Of a stretch of DNA of 64,000 nucleotides, positions 1-8,237 are shown one piece after another (positions within the stretch are counted from its first letter, which is position 1; each line of letters opens with the position of its first letter). Origin of the DNA: an uncultured Christensenella sp. (GTDB lineage Bacteria > Bacillota > Clostridia > Christensenellales > Borkfalkiaceae); NCBI GenBank assembly GCA_910585705.1, contig CAJUER010000002.1, positions 329,094 to 393,093 on the forward strand, written 5' to 3'. The position numbers were made by a program, and so were the translations under genes. A model generated the notes under the pieces. The model searched no databases and was not told the DNA's origin. It saw only the letters and a list, made by a program, of their open reading frames with translations.

Positions 1-59
1 TGAATTTAAGTTGACGAATTTTTACATACTTCGGAGCGCGCATAATTCGCCGCCGCTTA

Positions 60-88
60 TTGACTTTGACGCGCGGATATGTTACAAT
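60..88 (+). promoter_or_regulatory. Sigma-A-type promoter for the GH13-glgB genes
   Basis: TTGACT (60-65) and TACAAT (83-88) are separated by 17 bp. This places a transcript start about 40 nt before the ATG at 133. A degenerate copy of the window's LacI-type operator, ATTTTCGGAA, lies at 117-126 and overlaps the ribosome binding site, so maltodextrin control is possible but unproven. Confidence 0.6.
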
Positions 89-132
89 TTTCTTTGACGG
101 AATAAACCGCTTACAAATTTTCGGAAGGTAGT

Positions 133-2163
133 ATGATTAACAGAAGGGCGTTGTTCGCCGACGAAACGGAAAACTTCAAAACCCCGTACGAGCCGAAGCG
201 CGGAGACAGGGTAACGCTGCGCCTGCGCACGCTGAAAAACGACGTTCTGCGGGCGTATGCGGTAATAAATGGCGTAAAACGTACAATGGCGAAACAGTCG
301 GTAAAATGCGCGGGGGACAACTTCGATTTTTACGAGGTCTCTTTTACATGTACGGATAAAGCAGTAAATTACTATTTCGTCGTGTACGATGACGACGATA
401 TAGTTTACGTCAACCGTTTGGGCTGTGTGGAGAATATTCAGCCCGAATACGATTTTTCGTTTCAGCCCGACTTCCATGTTCCCGACTGGGCGAAGGGCGT
501 TGTGTTTTATCAGATTTTTACGGACAGGTTCTGCAACGGTAATCCCGAAAACGACGTAGCGGACAACGAATACTATTATACGGGCGGACATTCGAAAAAA
601 GTAAATGAATGGTATAAATTCCCCGACGAGCTTGACGTGCGCTGTTTTTACGGCGGCGACCTTCAAGGGGTTGAAAGCAAGCTTGACTATTTACAGGAGC
701 TTGGAGTCGAGGTGATTTATTTTAATCCGCTTTTCGTTTCGCCGTCAAACCACAAATACGATACGCAGGACTACGACCATATAGACCCGCACCTTGCGGT
801 TATAGAAGAGGACTGCGACCATGCAATGCTTCATTGGGAGCATCATAACGGATATGCGCAAAGATACATAAAGCGCGTGACCTCGCCCGCCAACCTTGAA
901 AAGTCAAATGCGTATTTCGCCCGTCTTGTGGAGGAAATTCACGCTCGCGGAATGAAGGTGATTATCGACGGCGTTTTCAACCACTGCGGCTCGTTCAACA
1001 AATGGCTTGACCGCGAGGGGATTTATCTTAACAAGGAAGGCTTTTTAAAGGGCGCTTATCACGACGTTAAAAGCCCTTACAGGAATTATTTCGCTTTCGA
1101 CAAGCGGGAAGCAAACAGCGGCTATGAAGGCTGGTGGGGCTTTGCAACCTTGCCGAAGCTCAATTACGAGCACAGCCCCGAGCTTGAAGAATATGTGCTG
1201 TCTACGGGCGCGAAGTGGGTTTCCGCGCCTTACGGAGTGGACGGCTGGCGGCTTGACGTTGCCGCCGATTTGGGGCATAGCGTAGATTACAACCACAAGT
1301 TCTGGCGCAAATTCCGCGAGAGGGTCCGCGCCGCCAATCCCGAAGCGTTTATATTTGCCGAGCATTACGGCGACCCTTCGGACTGGTTCAAGGGCGACGA
1401 GTGGGATTCGGTAATGAATTACGACGCGTTTATGGAACCCGTGACTTGGTTCCTTACGGGTATGGAAAAGCACAGCGAAGGTTTCGACGGCGCTAAGCTG
1501 TGGGACGGAAACGCCTTTTTCGACAGTATGTTCAAGAGCATGTCGCGCTTCCCCCGCCCCGCGCTGGACTCGGCTTTGAACCAGCTTTCCAACCACGATC
1601 ATTCGCGTTTTTTGACGCGCACGAACGGCGTGGTCGGCACTATCAAAACCAAAGGTCCGCACGCCGCAGGCGAAAACGTGAACGTGCGGGTAATGGCTTT
1701 GGGCGTGCTTATCCAGATGACTTGGCCGGGAAGTCCGGGCGTGTACTATGCGGACGAGGCGGGACAGGTCGGCTGGACGGACCCCGACAGCCGCCGCACC
1801 TATCCGTGGGGGCATGAGAATACCGAGCTTCTGCGTTACCACAAAACCGCGATTGCAATGCGCAAGGACGTTCACTGTCTCAAAAAGGGCAGCGTAAAGC
1901 GGCTGGACGCGGGCAACGGTTATATTGCTTACGGCAGATTCGACAGCGAGGATTGTGCCGCCGTTATAATAAACTGCACCGACGGCGATTTGAATTTAAG
2001 CGTGCCCGTCTGGGAGCTTGACGTTCCCACAGGCTCGAGCATGATAAGGCGGCTCAACGCCGAAGGATTTTATGACGGCGAAAAGTGCGAGGTTCGGCAC
2101 GGCAGACTTTTCATAACTCTGCCGGCGAAGTCGGGCTGCGTTTACACGTTCGGATATAAATGA
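133..2163 (+). CDS. GH13 cyclomaltodextrinase / neopullulanase-like alpha-glycosidase
   Basis: This 676-residue glycoside hydrolase has an N-terminal beta-domain of the CBM34 type (about 1-120), a (beta/alpha)8 barrel and a C-terminal beta-domain. All four GH13 signature regions are present: DGVFNH near 279-284, GWRLD with the nucleophile Asp375, FAEH with acid/base Glu410, and SNHD with Asp489. The stretch VVFYQIFTDRFCNG is typical of neopullulanases and cyclomaltodextrinases. There is no signal peptide, so it should act in the cytoplasm on imported maltodextrins or cyclodextrins. GGAAGG lies a few bases before the ATG. The gene lies 21 bp before glgB and probably shares its transcript. The exact substrate (cyclodextrin, pullulan or short maltodextrin) cannot be told from sequence. 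Confidence 0.9.
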   Translation: MINRRALFADETENFKTPYEPKRGDRVTLRLRTLKNDVLRAYAVINGVKRTMAKQSVKCAGDNFDFYEVSFTCTDKAVNYYFVVYDDDDIVYVNRLGCVENIQPEYDFSFQPDFHVPDWAKGVVFYQIFTDRFCNGNPENDVADNEYYYTGGHSKKVNEWYKFPDELDVRCFYGGDLQGVESKLDYLQELGVEVIYFNPLFVSPSNHKYDTQDYDHIDPHLAVIEEDCDHAMLHWEHHNGYAQRYIKRVTSPANLEKSNAYFARLVEEIHARGMKVIIDGVFNHCGSFNKWLDREGIYLNKEGFLKGAYHDVKSPYRNYFAFDKREANSGYEGWWGFATLPKLNYEHSPELEEYVLSTGAKWVSAPYGVDGWRLDVAADLGHSVDYNHKFWRKFRERVRAANPEAFIFAEHYGDPSDWFKGDEWDSVMNYDAFMEPVTWFLTGMEKHSEGFDGAKLWDGNAFFDSMFKSMSRFPRPALDSALNQLSNHDHSRFLTRTNGVVGTIKTKGPHAAGENVNVRVMALGVLIQMTWPGSPGVYYADEAGQVGWTDPDSRRTYPWGHENTELLRYHKTAIAMRKDVHCLKKGSVKRLDAGNGYIAYGRFDSEDCAAVIINCTDGDLNLSVPVWELDVPTGSSMIRRLNAEGFYDGEKCEVRHGRLFITLPAKSGCVYTFGYK

Positions 2164-2184
2164 TATTTACTGGGGGGAAATAAA

Positions 2185-4227
2185 ATGAAAAGATTTTTCG
2201 GGGAGCTGGATACATACCTGTTCCATCACGGCACGCATTATGAGCTGTACAATAAAATGGGTGCGCACATTTGCGAAGAAAACGGCGTGCGCGGCGTGCA
2301 CTTTGTGCTTTGGGCGCCGTATGCAAGGGCGGTTTGCGTGGTTTCAGACGGCAACGGCTGGACGGCTTGGCGTGACGTTATGGAAAAGTGCGACGACTCT
2401 ATTTGGGAACTGTTTGTTCCCGGCATGTGCGAAGGCGTAAAATATAAATATCTCATTGTGAGGGAGGACGGCTCGGAGGTGTATAAAATCGACCCGTACG
2501 CCTTCCGTTCCGAGCTTCGCCCCGCAAACGCTTCCGTAGTGACCGCGCTCGACTACGAGTGGGGCGACGGAAAATGGCGCAAGCAAAAGAAGGGCGAAAA
2601 CTTCCTCGAAAAGCCTATGGCTGTGTACGAGGTTCATCTTGGCAGTTGGAAAAAGGATTTGTCCAAGTGGGACGAGGACCAGTACTTCGATTACCGCCGT
2701 CTTGCGCACGAGCTTGCCGAATACGTCAATTATATGGGCTATACGCATATCGAGCTTATGGGCATTTGCGAATACCCCTTCGACCCTTCGTGGGGCTATC
2801 AGGTTACGGGTTACTTTTCGCCGACGGCAAGGTACGGCACGCCCGAAGACTTTATGTATTTCGTCGACCATATGCACAAAAACGGCATAGGCGTAATTCT
2901 GGACTGGGTGCCCGCGCACTTCCCCAAAGACGACTGGGGGCTTGCGAATTTCGACGGAACGCCCCTTTACGAATATGCCGACCCCCTGCGCGCCGAATAT
3001 CCCGAATGGGGAACGAAGGCTTTCGATTTGGGCAAAAAAGAAGTTTCTAATTTCTTAATGGCTTCGGCGTTTTTCTGGGTTGAAAAATATCATATCGACG
3101 CGCTGAGAGTGGACGCGGTTGCGGCAATGCTTTACAACAGCTTCGGCAGACAGGAATACCGCCCCAACGAATACGGCGGTAATGAAAATTTGGAAAGCTT
3201 CGAGTTTTTCAGACACCTCAACAGCGTTCTCAGAAGCAGGACGGACGCTTTTCTTATCGCGGAGGATTCCTCGATAATCGCAGGCGTGACCGCGCCCGCA
3301 AAGAAGGGCGGACTCGGCTTTGGACTTAAATGGAATATGGGCTGGATGAACGACTCGATACGTTATTACAACACGGACCCCATTTTCAGACCCTATCACC
3401 ACCATCTGATGACGCATACCCTCGAATACTGCTTTATAGAAAATTATATGCTCGTGCTTTCGCACGACGAGGTAGTGTACGGCAAGGGCAGTATGATTAA
3501 TAAGTTCATAGGCAACAAGCAGGACAAACTGGGAAGCCTTAAAACCTGTTACACTATGATGACGGGGCATCCCGGCAAAAAACTGCTGTTTATGGGTCAG
3601 GACTTCGCGCAGGAGCGGGAGTGGAACTTCAAGACGGGGCTTGACTGGTTTTTATGCGACGACGAGGGGCACCGCGACGTTATGAACTGCTGGCGCGAGC
3701 TTTTGCGCCTGTACCGCGAACGCCCCGTGCTTCACAACGACTGCGGCGGACCCAACACTTTCGAGTGGATAAACAGCGGCGATTGCAACCGCAACATTTT
3801 CACGTTCATAAGGCGCAACCCCTGGAACTACAACAACGCGCTTGTGTTCGTTTGCAACTTCGCCCCCGTAGAACGGTGGGAAATGGGCGTGGGCGCGCCC
3901 GTCGAGGGCGTGTACAAACGCATATTCTCAACCTATCCCGACGGTTCGCCTCTGGAAATCGAAACTGTTGAAGAACTTTGCGACGGAAGACGGTATAAAC
4001 TGATTTTCAATCTGCGCCCTTACGAGTCGTGCATTTTCGAAGTGCCTTACAAGGAAAGCACGCCCGAAGAAATTAAAAAGGAAAAGGCTGTGCGCTCGGG
4101 CATAAAGAAGGCGCACGAGGAAGTTAAAAACGATTTTTCACATGTGCCCGACGTGAAGGTGCCCGAAGATATTGCCGCAAAGCCTGCGGCGAAGAAGTCG
4201 GTTAAAAAACCTGCGGCAAAAAAATAG
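2185..4227 (+). CDS. glgB: 1,4-alpha-glucan branching enzyme
   Basis: GlgB moves alpha-1,4 chains to alpha-1,6 positions and so branches glycogen. The protein has a CBM48 domain (FVLWAPYARAV, about 30-120), then a GH13 barrel with DWVPAHF, LRVDAV (nucleophile near Asp310), LIAED (acid/base near Glu360) and LSHDEV, and an all-beta C-terminal domain. It is 680 residues, normal for the family, but ends in a Lys/Ala/Pro-rich tail of about 45 residues (KPAAKKSVKKPAAKK) that is not part of the usual enzyme. The start follows GGGGG about 8 nt upstream. No glgA or glgC is in the window, so the other glycogen-synthesis genes must lie elsewhere. Confidence 0.96.
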   Translation: MKRFFGELDTYLFHHGTHYELYNKMGAHICEENGVRGVHFVLWAPYARAVCVVSDGNGWTAWRDVMEKCDDSIWELFVPGMCEGVKYKYLIVREDGSEVYKIDPYAFRSELRPANASVVTALDYEWGDGKWRKQKKGENFLEKPMAVYEVHLGSWKKDLSKWDEDQYFDYRRLAHELAEYVNYMGYTHIELMGICEYPFDPSWGYQVTGYFSPTARYGTPEDFMYFVDHMHKNGIGVILDWVPAHFPKDDWGLANFDGTPLYEYADPLRAEYPEWGTKAFDLGKKEVSNFLMASAFFWVEKYHIDALRVDAVAAMLYNSFGRQEYRPNEYGGNENLESFEFFRHLNSVLRSRTDAFLIAEDSSIIAGVTAPAKKGGLGFGLKWNMGWMNDSIRYYNTDPIFRPYHHHLMTHTLEYCFIENYMLVLSHDEVVYGKGSMINKFIGNKQDKLGSLKTCYTMMTGHPGKKLLFMGQDFAQEREWNFKTGLDWFLCDDEGHRDVMNCWRELLRLYRERPVLHNDCGGPNTFEWINSGDCNRNIFTFIRRNPWNYNNALVFVCNFAPVERWEMGVGAPVEGVYKRIFSTYPDGSPLEIETVEELCDGRRYKLIFNLRPYESCIFEVPYKESTPEEIKKEKAVRSGIKKAHEEVKNDFSHVPDVKVPEDIAAKPAAKKSVKKPAAKK

Positions 4228-4237
4228 GAATTTAAAG

Positions 4238-5149
4238 ATGAACGGCGTAAAGCAAAAAATTTTAAAACTTAAAGCGGAAAAGGACGTGTGCATTCTCGCA
4301 CACAGCTATATGTCGGAAGAAGTTTGCTCGGTTGCGGATTTCGTCGGCGACAGCTACGCGCTTGCGGTCAAGGCGAAAGACGCGCCGCAAAGCGTTGTGA
4401 TTATGTGCGGCGTCCGCTTTATGGCCGAAACGGTGAAAATGCTTTCGCCGCACAAAAGAGTTATTCTGTCCAACCCGAAAGCGGGCTGTGCAATGGCGGA
4501 ACAGTTTGATAAAGAGGTCATTCTGGAAGTTAAAAAACGTTATCCCGATTACGCGGTGGTTGCTTATGTAAATACTACTGCGGAGCTTAAAACGGTTGCC
4601 GACGTCTGCGTAACGTCTTCGAGCGCGGTTAAAATCTGCCGCGCCATGCCCGAAAAAAATATTCTTTTCATTCCCGATATAAATCTTGGAACTTACGTTT
4701 CGCAAAAAGTGCCTGAAAAGAATTTCAAACTGCTTTCGGGCGGTTGCCCTGCGCACGCGCAAGTAGAGGCGGCGGACGTGCTGAAAGCGAAATCGGCGCA
4801 TCCCGACGCGCTTTTTCTCGTTCACCCCGAGTGCCGTCCCGAAGTGGTAAGCCTTGCGGACTACGTCGGCTCGACGACGGGTATTATGGACTACGCCGAA
4901 AAATCCGATAAAACTCAATTCATTATCGGCACGGAAAATTCCATAACCGAGCACTTGCGCGTGAAATGTCCCGACAAAGAGTTTTATCCGCTTTCCGACA
5001 GGCTCGTATGCGGCAATATGCGCATTACCACGCCCGAAGACGTGTTGAAATGCCTCGAAGGTACGGGCGGCGAGGAAATTTTTATAGACGAAGACGTGCG
5101 GGTTAAAGCGGTAAAGTGCATAGAGAGAATGATTAAGCTCGGCGGCTGA
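4238..5149 (+). CDS. nadA: Quinolinate synthase A
   Basis: NadA condenses iminoaspartate with dihydroxyacetone phosphate to make quinolinate for NAD synthesis and needs a [4Fe-4S] cluster. Family motifs are MCGVRFMAE, SNPKAGCAM, VHPECRPEV and a C-terminal RLVCGNM; the cysteines in the first, third and last are the expected cluster ligands. The open frame extends back into glgB to 4172, but ATG 4238 is preferred: it follows AGGA and gives a 303-residue protein of normal size. No nadB or nadC is adjacent. Its place directly before an Rrf2 regulator and iscS/iscU fits an enzyme that depends on iron-sulfur assembly. Confidence 0.95.
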   Translation: MNGVKQKILKLKAEKDVCILAHSYMSEEVCSVADFVGDSYALAVKAKDAPQSVVIMCGVRFMAETVKMLSPHKRVILSNPKAGCAMAEQFDKEVILEVKKRYPDYAVVAYVNTTAELKTVADVCVTSSSAVKICRAMPEKNILFIPDINLGTYVSQKVPEKNFKLLSGGCPAHAQVEAADVLKAKSAHPDALFLVHPECRPEVVSLADYVGSTTGIMDYAEKSDKTQFIIGTENSITEHLRVKCPDKEFYPLSDRLVCGNMRITTPEDVLKCLEGTGGEEIFIDEDVRVKAVKCIERMIKLGG

Positions 5150-5170
5150 GCGGTTATTTGGTGAATCGAT

Positions 5171-5563
5171 ATGATGATAACGACGAAGGGCAGGAACGCC
5201 CTTAAAATTATGATAGAACTTGCGCGGTGCGAGGACGGGGGATACATTTCCCTTGCGGACGTTGCCGAGCGGCAGAAGGAGTCGCTTAAATATCTGGAAG
5301 CGTCGGCGGCGCAGCTTTCGGCGGCGGGGCTTGTGGTAAGCGCGCGCGGTAAAAGCGGCGGCTATAAGCTTGCGCGCAGAGCGGAGGAGTACACCGTAGC
5401 CGAAATTTTGCTTTCGGGCGAAGGCACGCTTGCGCCGGTAAGCTGTCTTGTCAGCGGCTGCGAAAACGCACAGTCGTGTATGACGCTTCCCCTCTTCAAG
5501 GAGCTGGACGAAGTTATTATGAATTTTTTAACTTCGAAAACCTTAAAGGATTTACTGAAATAA
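5171..5563 (+). CDS. Rrf2/IscR-family iron-sulfur transcriptional regulator
   Basis: This 130-residue winged-helix regulator has an N-terminal HTH (about residues 1-65, ending RGKSGGYKLAR) and three cysteines, Cys92, Cys97 and Cys103, spaced as the cluster ligands of IscR-type Rrf2 proteins. Such proteins sense iron-sulfur or cysteine status. It sits between nadA and iscS. The operators between it and iscS (5581-5645) are its most likely targets. The start may be either of two consecutive ATGs (5171 or 5174); no strong ribosome binding site precedes them. CymR-like cysteine control is an alternative to IscR-like control. Confidence 0.88.
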   Translation: MMITTKGRNALKIMIELARCEDGGYISLADVAERQKESLKYLEASAAQLSAAGLVVSARGKSGGYKLARRAEEYTVAEILLSGEGTLAPVSCLVSGCENAQSCMTLPLFKELDEVIMNFLTSKTLKDLLK

Positions 5564-5580
5564 ATTTTTGCGAAAGAAGC

Positions 5581-5645
5581 TAATTCCTATTGACAAAATA
5601 GGAATTAAATTTTATAATCAATTCATACTAAACGAATAGGAATTA
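5581..5645 (+). promoter_or_regulatory. iscS promoter with two Rrf2-type operators
   Basis: TTGACA (5590-5595) and TATAAT (5613-5618), with a 17-bp spacer, form an excellent promoter. A perfect 10-bp inverted repeat, TAATTCCTAT-7 nt-ATAGGAATTA (5581-5607), overlaps the -35 box. A second site of the same geometry lies at 5619-5645: its left half CAATTCATAC is imperfect, its spacer is again 7 nt, and its right half ATAGGAATTA is perfect and supplies the AGGA ribosome binding site of iscS. Two dyads in register around a promoter and next to an Rrf2 gene strongly suggest repression by that protein. Confidence 0.8.
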
Positions 5646-5649
5646 AAAA

Positions 5650-6840
5650 GTGAAAACTGTTTACGTTGACAACGCGGCAACCACCGCAATGAGCGATACC
5701 GCCATAAAGGCAATGACGCCCTATCTTAAAGAGGTTTACGGCAATCCCTCTTCCCTGCACACTGTGGGGCAGGTTGCGAAAGAGGCGCTTGAAAAATTTC
5801 GCGCCGAAATAGCGCAGTGTCTGAACTGCGACGCGCGCGAGGTGTACTTCACTTCGGGCGGAAGCGAGGCGGACAACCAGGCGATACGTTCGGCGGCGGC
5901 GAACGGCGCGCGCAAGGGTAAGAAGCATATAGTGACGACTGCGTTCGAGCATCACGCCGTTCTGCACACTTTAAAGAAGCTTGAAAAAGAGGGGTTCGAG
6001 GTAACTTATCTTCCCGTACACGCGGACGGGCTTATCACCGCGAGTGAGGTTGAAGCGGCAATCCGACCCGATACGGCTCTCGTAACAGTAATGTATGCCA
6101 ATAACGAGGTGGGAACCATTCTGCCGATACGCGAAATCGGAGAGGTATGCAGAAAGGCGCAGGTTGTTTTCCATACGGACGCGGTGCAGGCGGTCGGTCA
6201 TATCCCCGTAGACGTACAAGCAGACAATATAGATATGCTTTCGCTTTCGGCGCATAAATTTCACGGGCCGAAGGGCGTGGGCGCGCTGTATTGCAGGCGC
6301 GGAATCGTGCTGAATACTTTTGTCGACGGCGGCGCGCAGGAGCGCGGAAAACGGGCGGGAACGGAAAATATCGCGGGTATCGCGGCAATGGCGGCGGCGC
6401 TTAAAGAAGCATGCGCGAATATGGAAAAAACCGCGAAGCATGTTACGGCTTTGCGTGACGGACTTATCGACGGGCTTTTGAAAATTCCCCATTCGAAGCT
6501 GAACGGAGACAGGGTGAAAAGATTGCCTTCGAACATAAATATGTGTTTCGAGGGTATCGAGGGCGAAGGGCTTTTGCTTCACCTCGACGCGCGCGGCATA
6601 TGCGCTTCGTCGGGTTCGGCTTGCACTTCGGGCTCGCTCGACCCTTCGCACGTTTTGCTTGCGTTGGGGCTTCCGCACGAGGTGGCGCACGGTTCGCTGC
6701 GCATAAGCCTTTCGGAGGGCAACACGCAAAAGGACGCGGAAGAGATTTTGAAAGCCGTGCCCGAAGTAGTGGAATATCTTAGAAATATGTCTCCCGTGTG
6801 GGAGGAGTTGGAAAAGGGCGAGCGCCCTCACTTAATTTAA
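5650..6840 (+). CDS. iscS: Cysteine desulfurase (IscS/NifS)
   Basis: This PLP enzyme takes sulfur from cysteine for Fe-S clusters and tRNA thiolation. Motifs are GNPSSLH, GGSEADN, FEHHAVL, NNEVGT, HTDAVQAVG, the PLP lysine in SAHKFHGPKG, and the mobile-loop catalytic cysteine in SSGSACTSGS. At 396 residues it is full length. Translation starts at GTG 5650, with AGGA 8 nt upstream inside the operator half-site. It is followed 17 bp later by iscU, and the TtcA-like gene lies just beyond, so the three form an operon under the 5590 promoter. Confidence 0.95.
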   Translation: MKTVYVDNAATTAMSDTAIKAMTPYLKEVYGNPSSLHTVGQVAKEALEKFRAEIAQCLNCDAREVYFTSGGSEADNQAIRSAAANGARKGKKHIVTTAFEHHAVLHTLKKLEKEGFEVTYLPVHADGLITASEVEAAIRPDTALVTVMYANNEVGTILPIREIGEVCRKAQVVFHTDAVQAVGHIPVDVQADNIDMLSLSAHKFHGPKGVGALYCRRGIVLNTFVDGGAQERGKRAGTENIAGIAAMAAALKEACANMEKTAKHVTALRDGLIDGLLKIPHSKLNGDRVKRLPSNINMCFEGIEGEGLLLHLDARGICASSGSACTSGSLDPSHVLLALGLPHEVAHGSLRISLSEGNTQKDAEEILKAVPEVVEYLRNMSPVWEELEKGERPHLI

Positions 6841-6857
6841 AAGCAAAGGAGTAAATT

Positions 6858-7301
6858 ATGGCACTATACAGTGATAAAGTTATGGACCATTTCACCAATC
6901 CGCGCAACGTCGGAAAAATCGAGGACGCCGACGGAATAGGCGAAGTCGGAAACGCCAAGTGCGGCGATATAATGAAAATTTATCTTAAAATAAAAGACGG
7001 CGTTATTGCGGACGTGAAGTTCAACACCTTCGGGTGCGGCAGTGCGATTGCCTCGTCGTCAATGGCGACGGAGCTTATTAAGGGCAAGCCTTTAAGCGAA
7101 GCGCTTACGCTGACTAACAAAGCCGTAGCCGAAGCGCTGGACGGGCTTCCCGCGCACAAGCTGCACTGTTCCGTGCTCGCGGAGGAGGCTATCCGCGCGG
7201 CGATAAAGGACTATTACGACAAGAACGGCATTTCTTACGATAAAGCCGATTTTCCCGACCCGCACGACGAGGAAGAGGAACACGGCTTCGACGAAGACTG
7301 A
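6858..7301 (+). CDS. iscU: Iron-sulfur cluster scaffold IscU/NifU-like
   Basis: The 147-residue scaffold receives sulfur from IscS and assembles clusters. The three conserved cysteines lie in AKCGD, FGCGSA and LHCSVLA, and the protein has the family N-terminus (YSDKVMDHFTNPRNVG). Compared with E. coli IscU it has a short acidic C-terminal extension (DEEEEHGFDED), common in clostridial NifU-N proteins. AAGGAG precedes the ATG. The stop is 2 nt from the next start, which implies translational coupling. Confidence 0.95.
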   Translation: MALYSDKVMDHFTNPRNVGKIEDADGIGEVGNAKCGDIMKIYLKIKDGVIADVKFNTFGCGSAIASSSMATELIKGKPLSEALTLTNKAVAEALDGLPAHKLHCSVLAEEAIRAAIKDYYDKNGISYDKADFPDPHDEEEEHGFDED

Positions 7302-7303
7302 TT

Positions 7304-8146
7304 GTGAAAGAGCTTTCCAAAGTAAAGAGCGTCGAACGCTCGATTATAACCAAATTCCGCAAAGGGATATGGTCGCGGTTTCTCGAAGCTGTGCGCGTCT
7401 ATAATCTTATTTCGCCTAACGACAGAATAGCCGTCTGCGTTTCGGGCGGTAAGGACAGCTTTCTGCTTGCAAAACTTATGCAGGAGCTTGCACGGCGCAG
7501 CGATATTCCCTTTACTCTCGAATTCATTTCTATGAATCCGGGCTATAACAGTGAAAACGCGGAAATAATTGAAGAGAACGCCAAGCTGTTGGAAATTCCT
7601 TTAAAGACTTTCCGCTCGGATATATTCGAGGTTACCGAAGAGATGGGCGGCAATTCGCCGTGCTATCTTTGCGCGAGAATGCGGCGCGGCTTCCTTTACG
7701 CCCGTGCCGAAGAGCTGGGCTGTAACAAGATTGCGCTGGGGCACCATAAAAGCGACGTCATAGAAACCACGCTTATGGGCATGCTGTACGGCGGACAAAT
7801 TCAGGGTATGCTTCCCAAGCTCAAAAGCAGTAACTTTAACGGTATGCAGTTAATCCGCCCGATGTACTGCATAGAGGAAGCGGACGTTATTCACTGGCAG
7901 AATTACAACTCCCTCAAATTCATAGCCTGTGCCTGTAAAAAGACCGAAGGGCTTGCTCTCGGCGAGCAGGGTTATTCCGCGCGTCAGGAGGTAAAGGAAA
8001 TTATCCGCCGCGTAAAGCAAAAAAATCCCGACGTCGAAAGCAGCGTGTTCAAAAGCATACATAACGTACAGTTGGATACGCTTGTCGGCTACAAACAGGG
8101 CGGAAAAACTTATTTTATGGAAAAATTCAACAATGACCCCGATTAA
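7304..8146 (+). CDS. TtcA-family tRNA-thiolating PP-loop ATPase
   Basis: The 280-residue protein has the PP-loop signature SGGKDSFLL and the CxxC motif CYLCARMRR of TtcA-type enzymes, which thiolate cytidine 32 of tRNA and bind an Fe-S cluster. A further cysteine pair (CACKK) lies at about residue 210. It starts at GTG 7304, 2 nt after iscU, so it belongs to the iscS-iscU operon, which would provide its sulfur. Related PP-loop proteins modify other positions, so the exact target base is uncertain. The terminator hairpin begins inside its last codons. Confidence 0.85.
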   Translation: MKELSKVKSVERSIITKFRKGIWSRFLEAVRVYNLISPNDRIAVCVSGGKDSFLLAKLMQELARRSDIPFTLEFISMNPGYNSENAEIIEENAKLLEIPLKTFRSDIFEVTEEMGGNSPCYLCARMRRGFLYARAEELGCNKIALGHHKSDVIETTLMGMLYGGQIQGMLPKLKSSNFNGMQLIRPMYCIEEADVIHWQNYNSLKFIACACKKTEGLALGEQGYSARQEVKEIIRRVKQKNPDVESSVFKSIHNVQLDTLVGYKQGGKTYFMEKFNNDPD

Positions 8147-8163
8147 TTTCGGGGCTTTTTTCT
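8137..8163 (+). terminator. Terminator of the isc operon
   Basis: CCCCGA (8137-8142) pairs with TCGGGG (8149-8154), loop TTAATT, followed by CTTTTTTC. The stem overlaps the stop codon of the TtcA-like gene. Confidence 0.88.
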
Positions 8164-8174
8164 TTATTATCAAG

Positions 8175-8203
8175 TTGACGAAACGAACATTTTATGATAT
8201 AAT
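8175..8203 (+). promoter_or_regulatory. Promoter of the esterase lipoprotein gene
   Basis: TTGACG (8175-8180) and TATAAT (8198-8203) are 17 bp apart and lie about 35 bp before the ATG at 8238. Confidence 0.75.
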
Positions 8204-8237
8204 CTAACATATTGTATATAAGATTTTAAGGAGTGAA

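Noticed and set aside
4224..4233. ATAGGAATTT before nadA as an Rrf2 operator
   Set aside because: Only one half-site is present, formed by the glgB stop and the nadA ribosome site; no left half lies 7 nt away.
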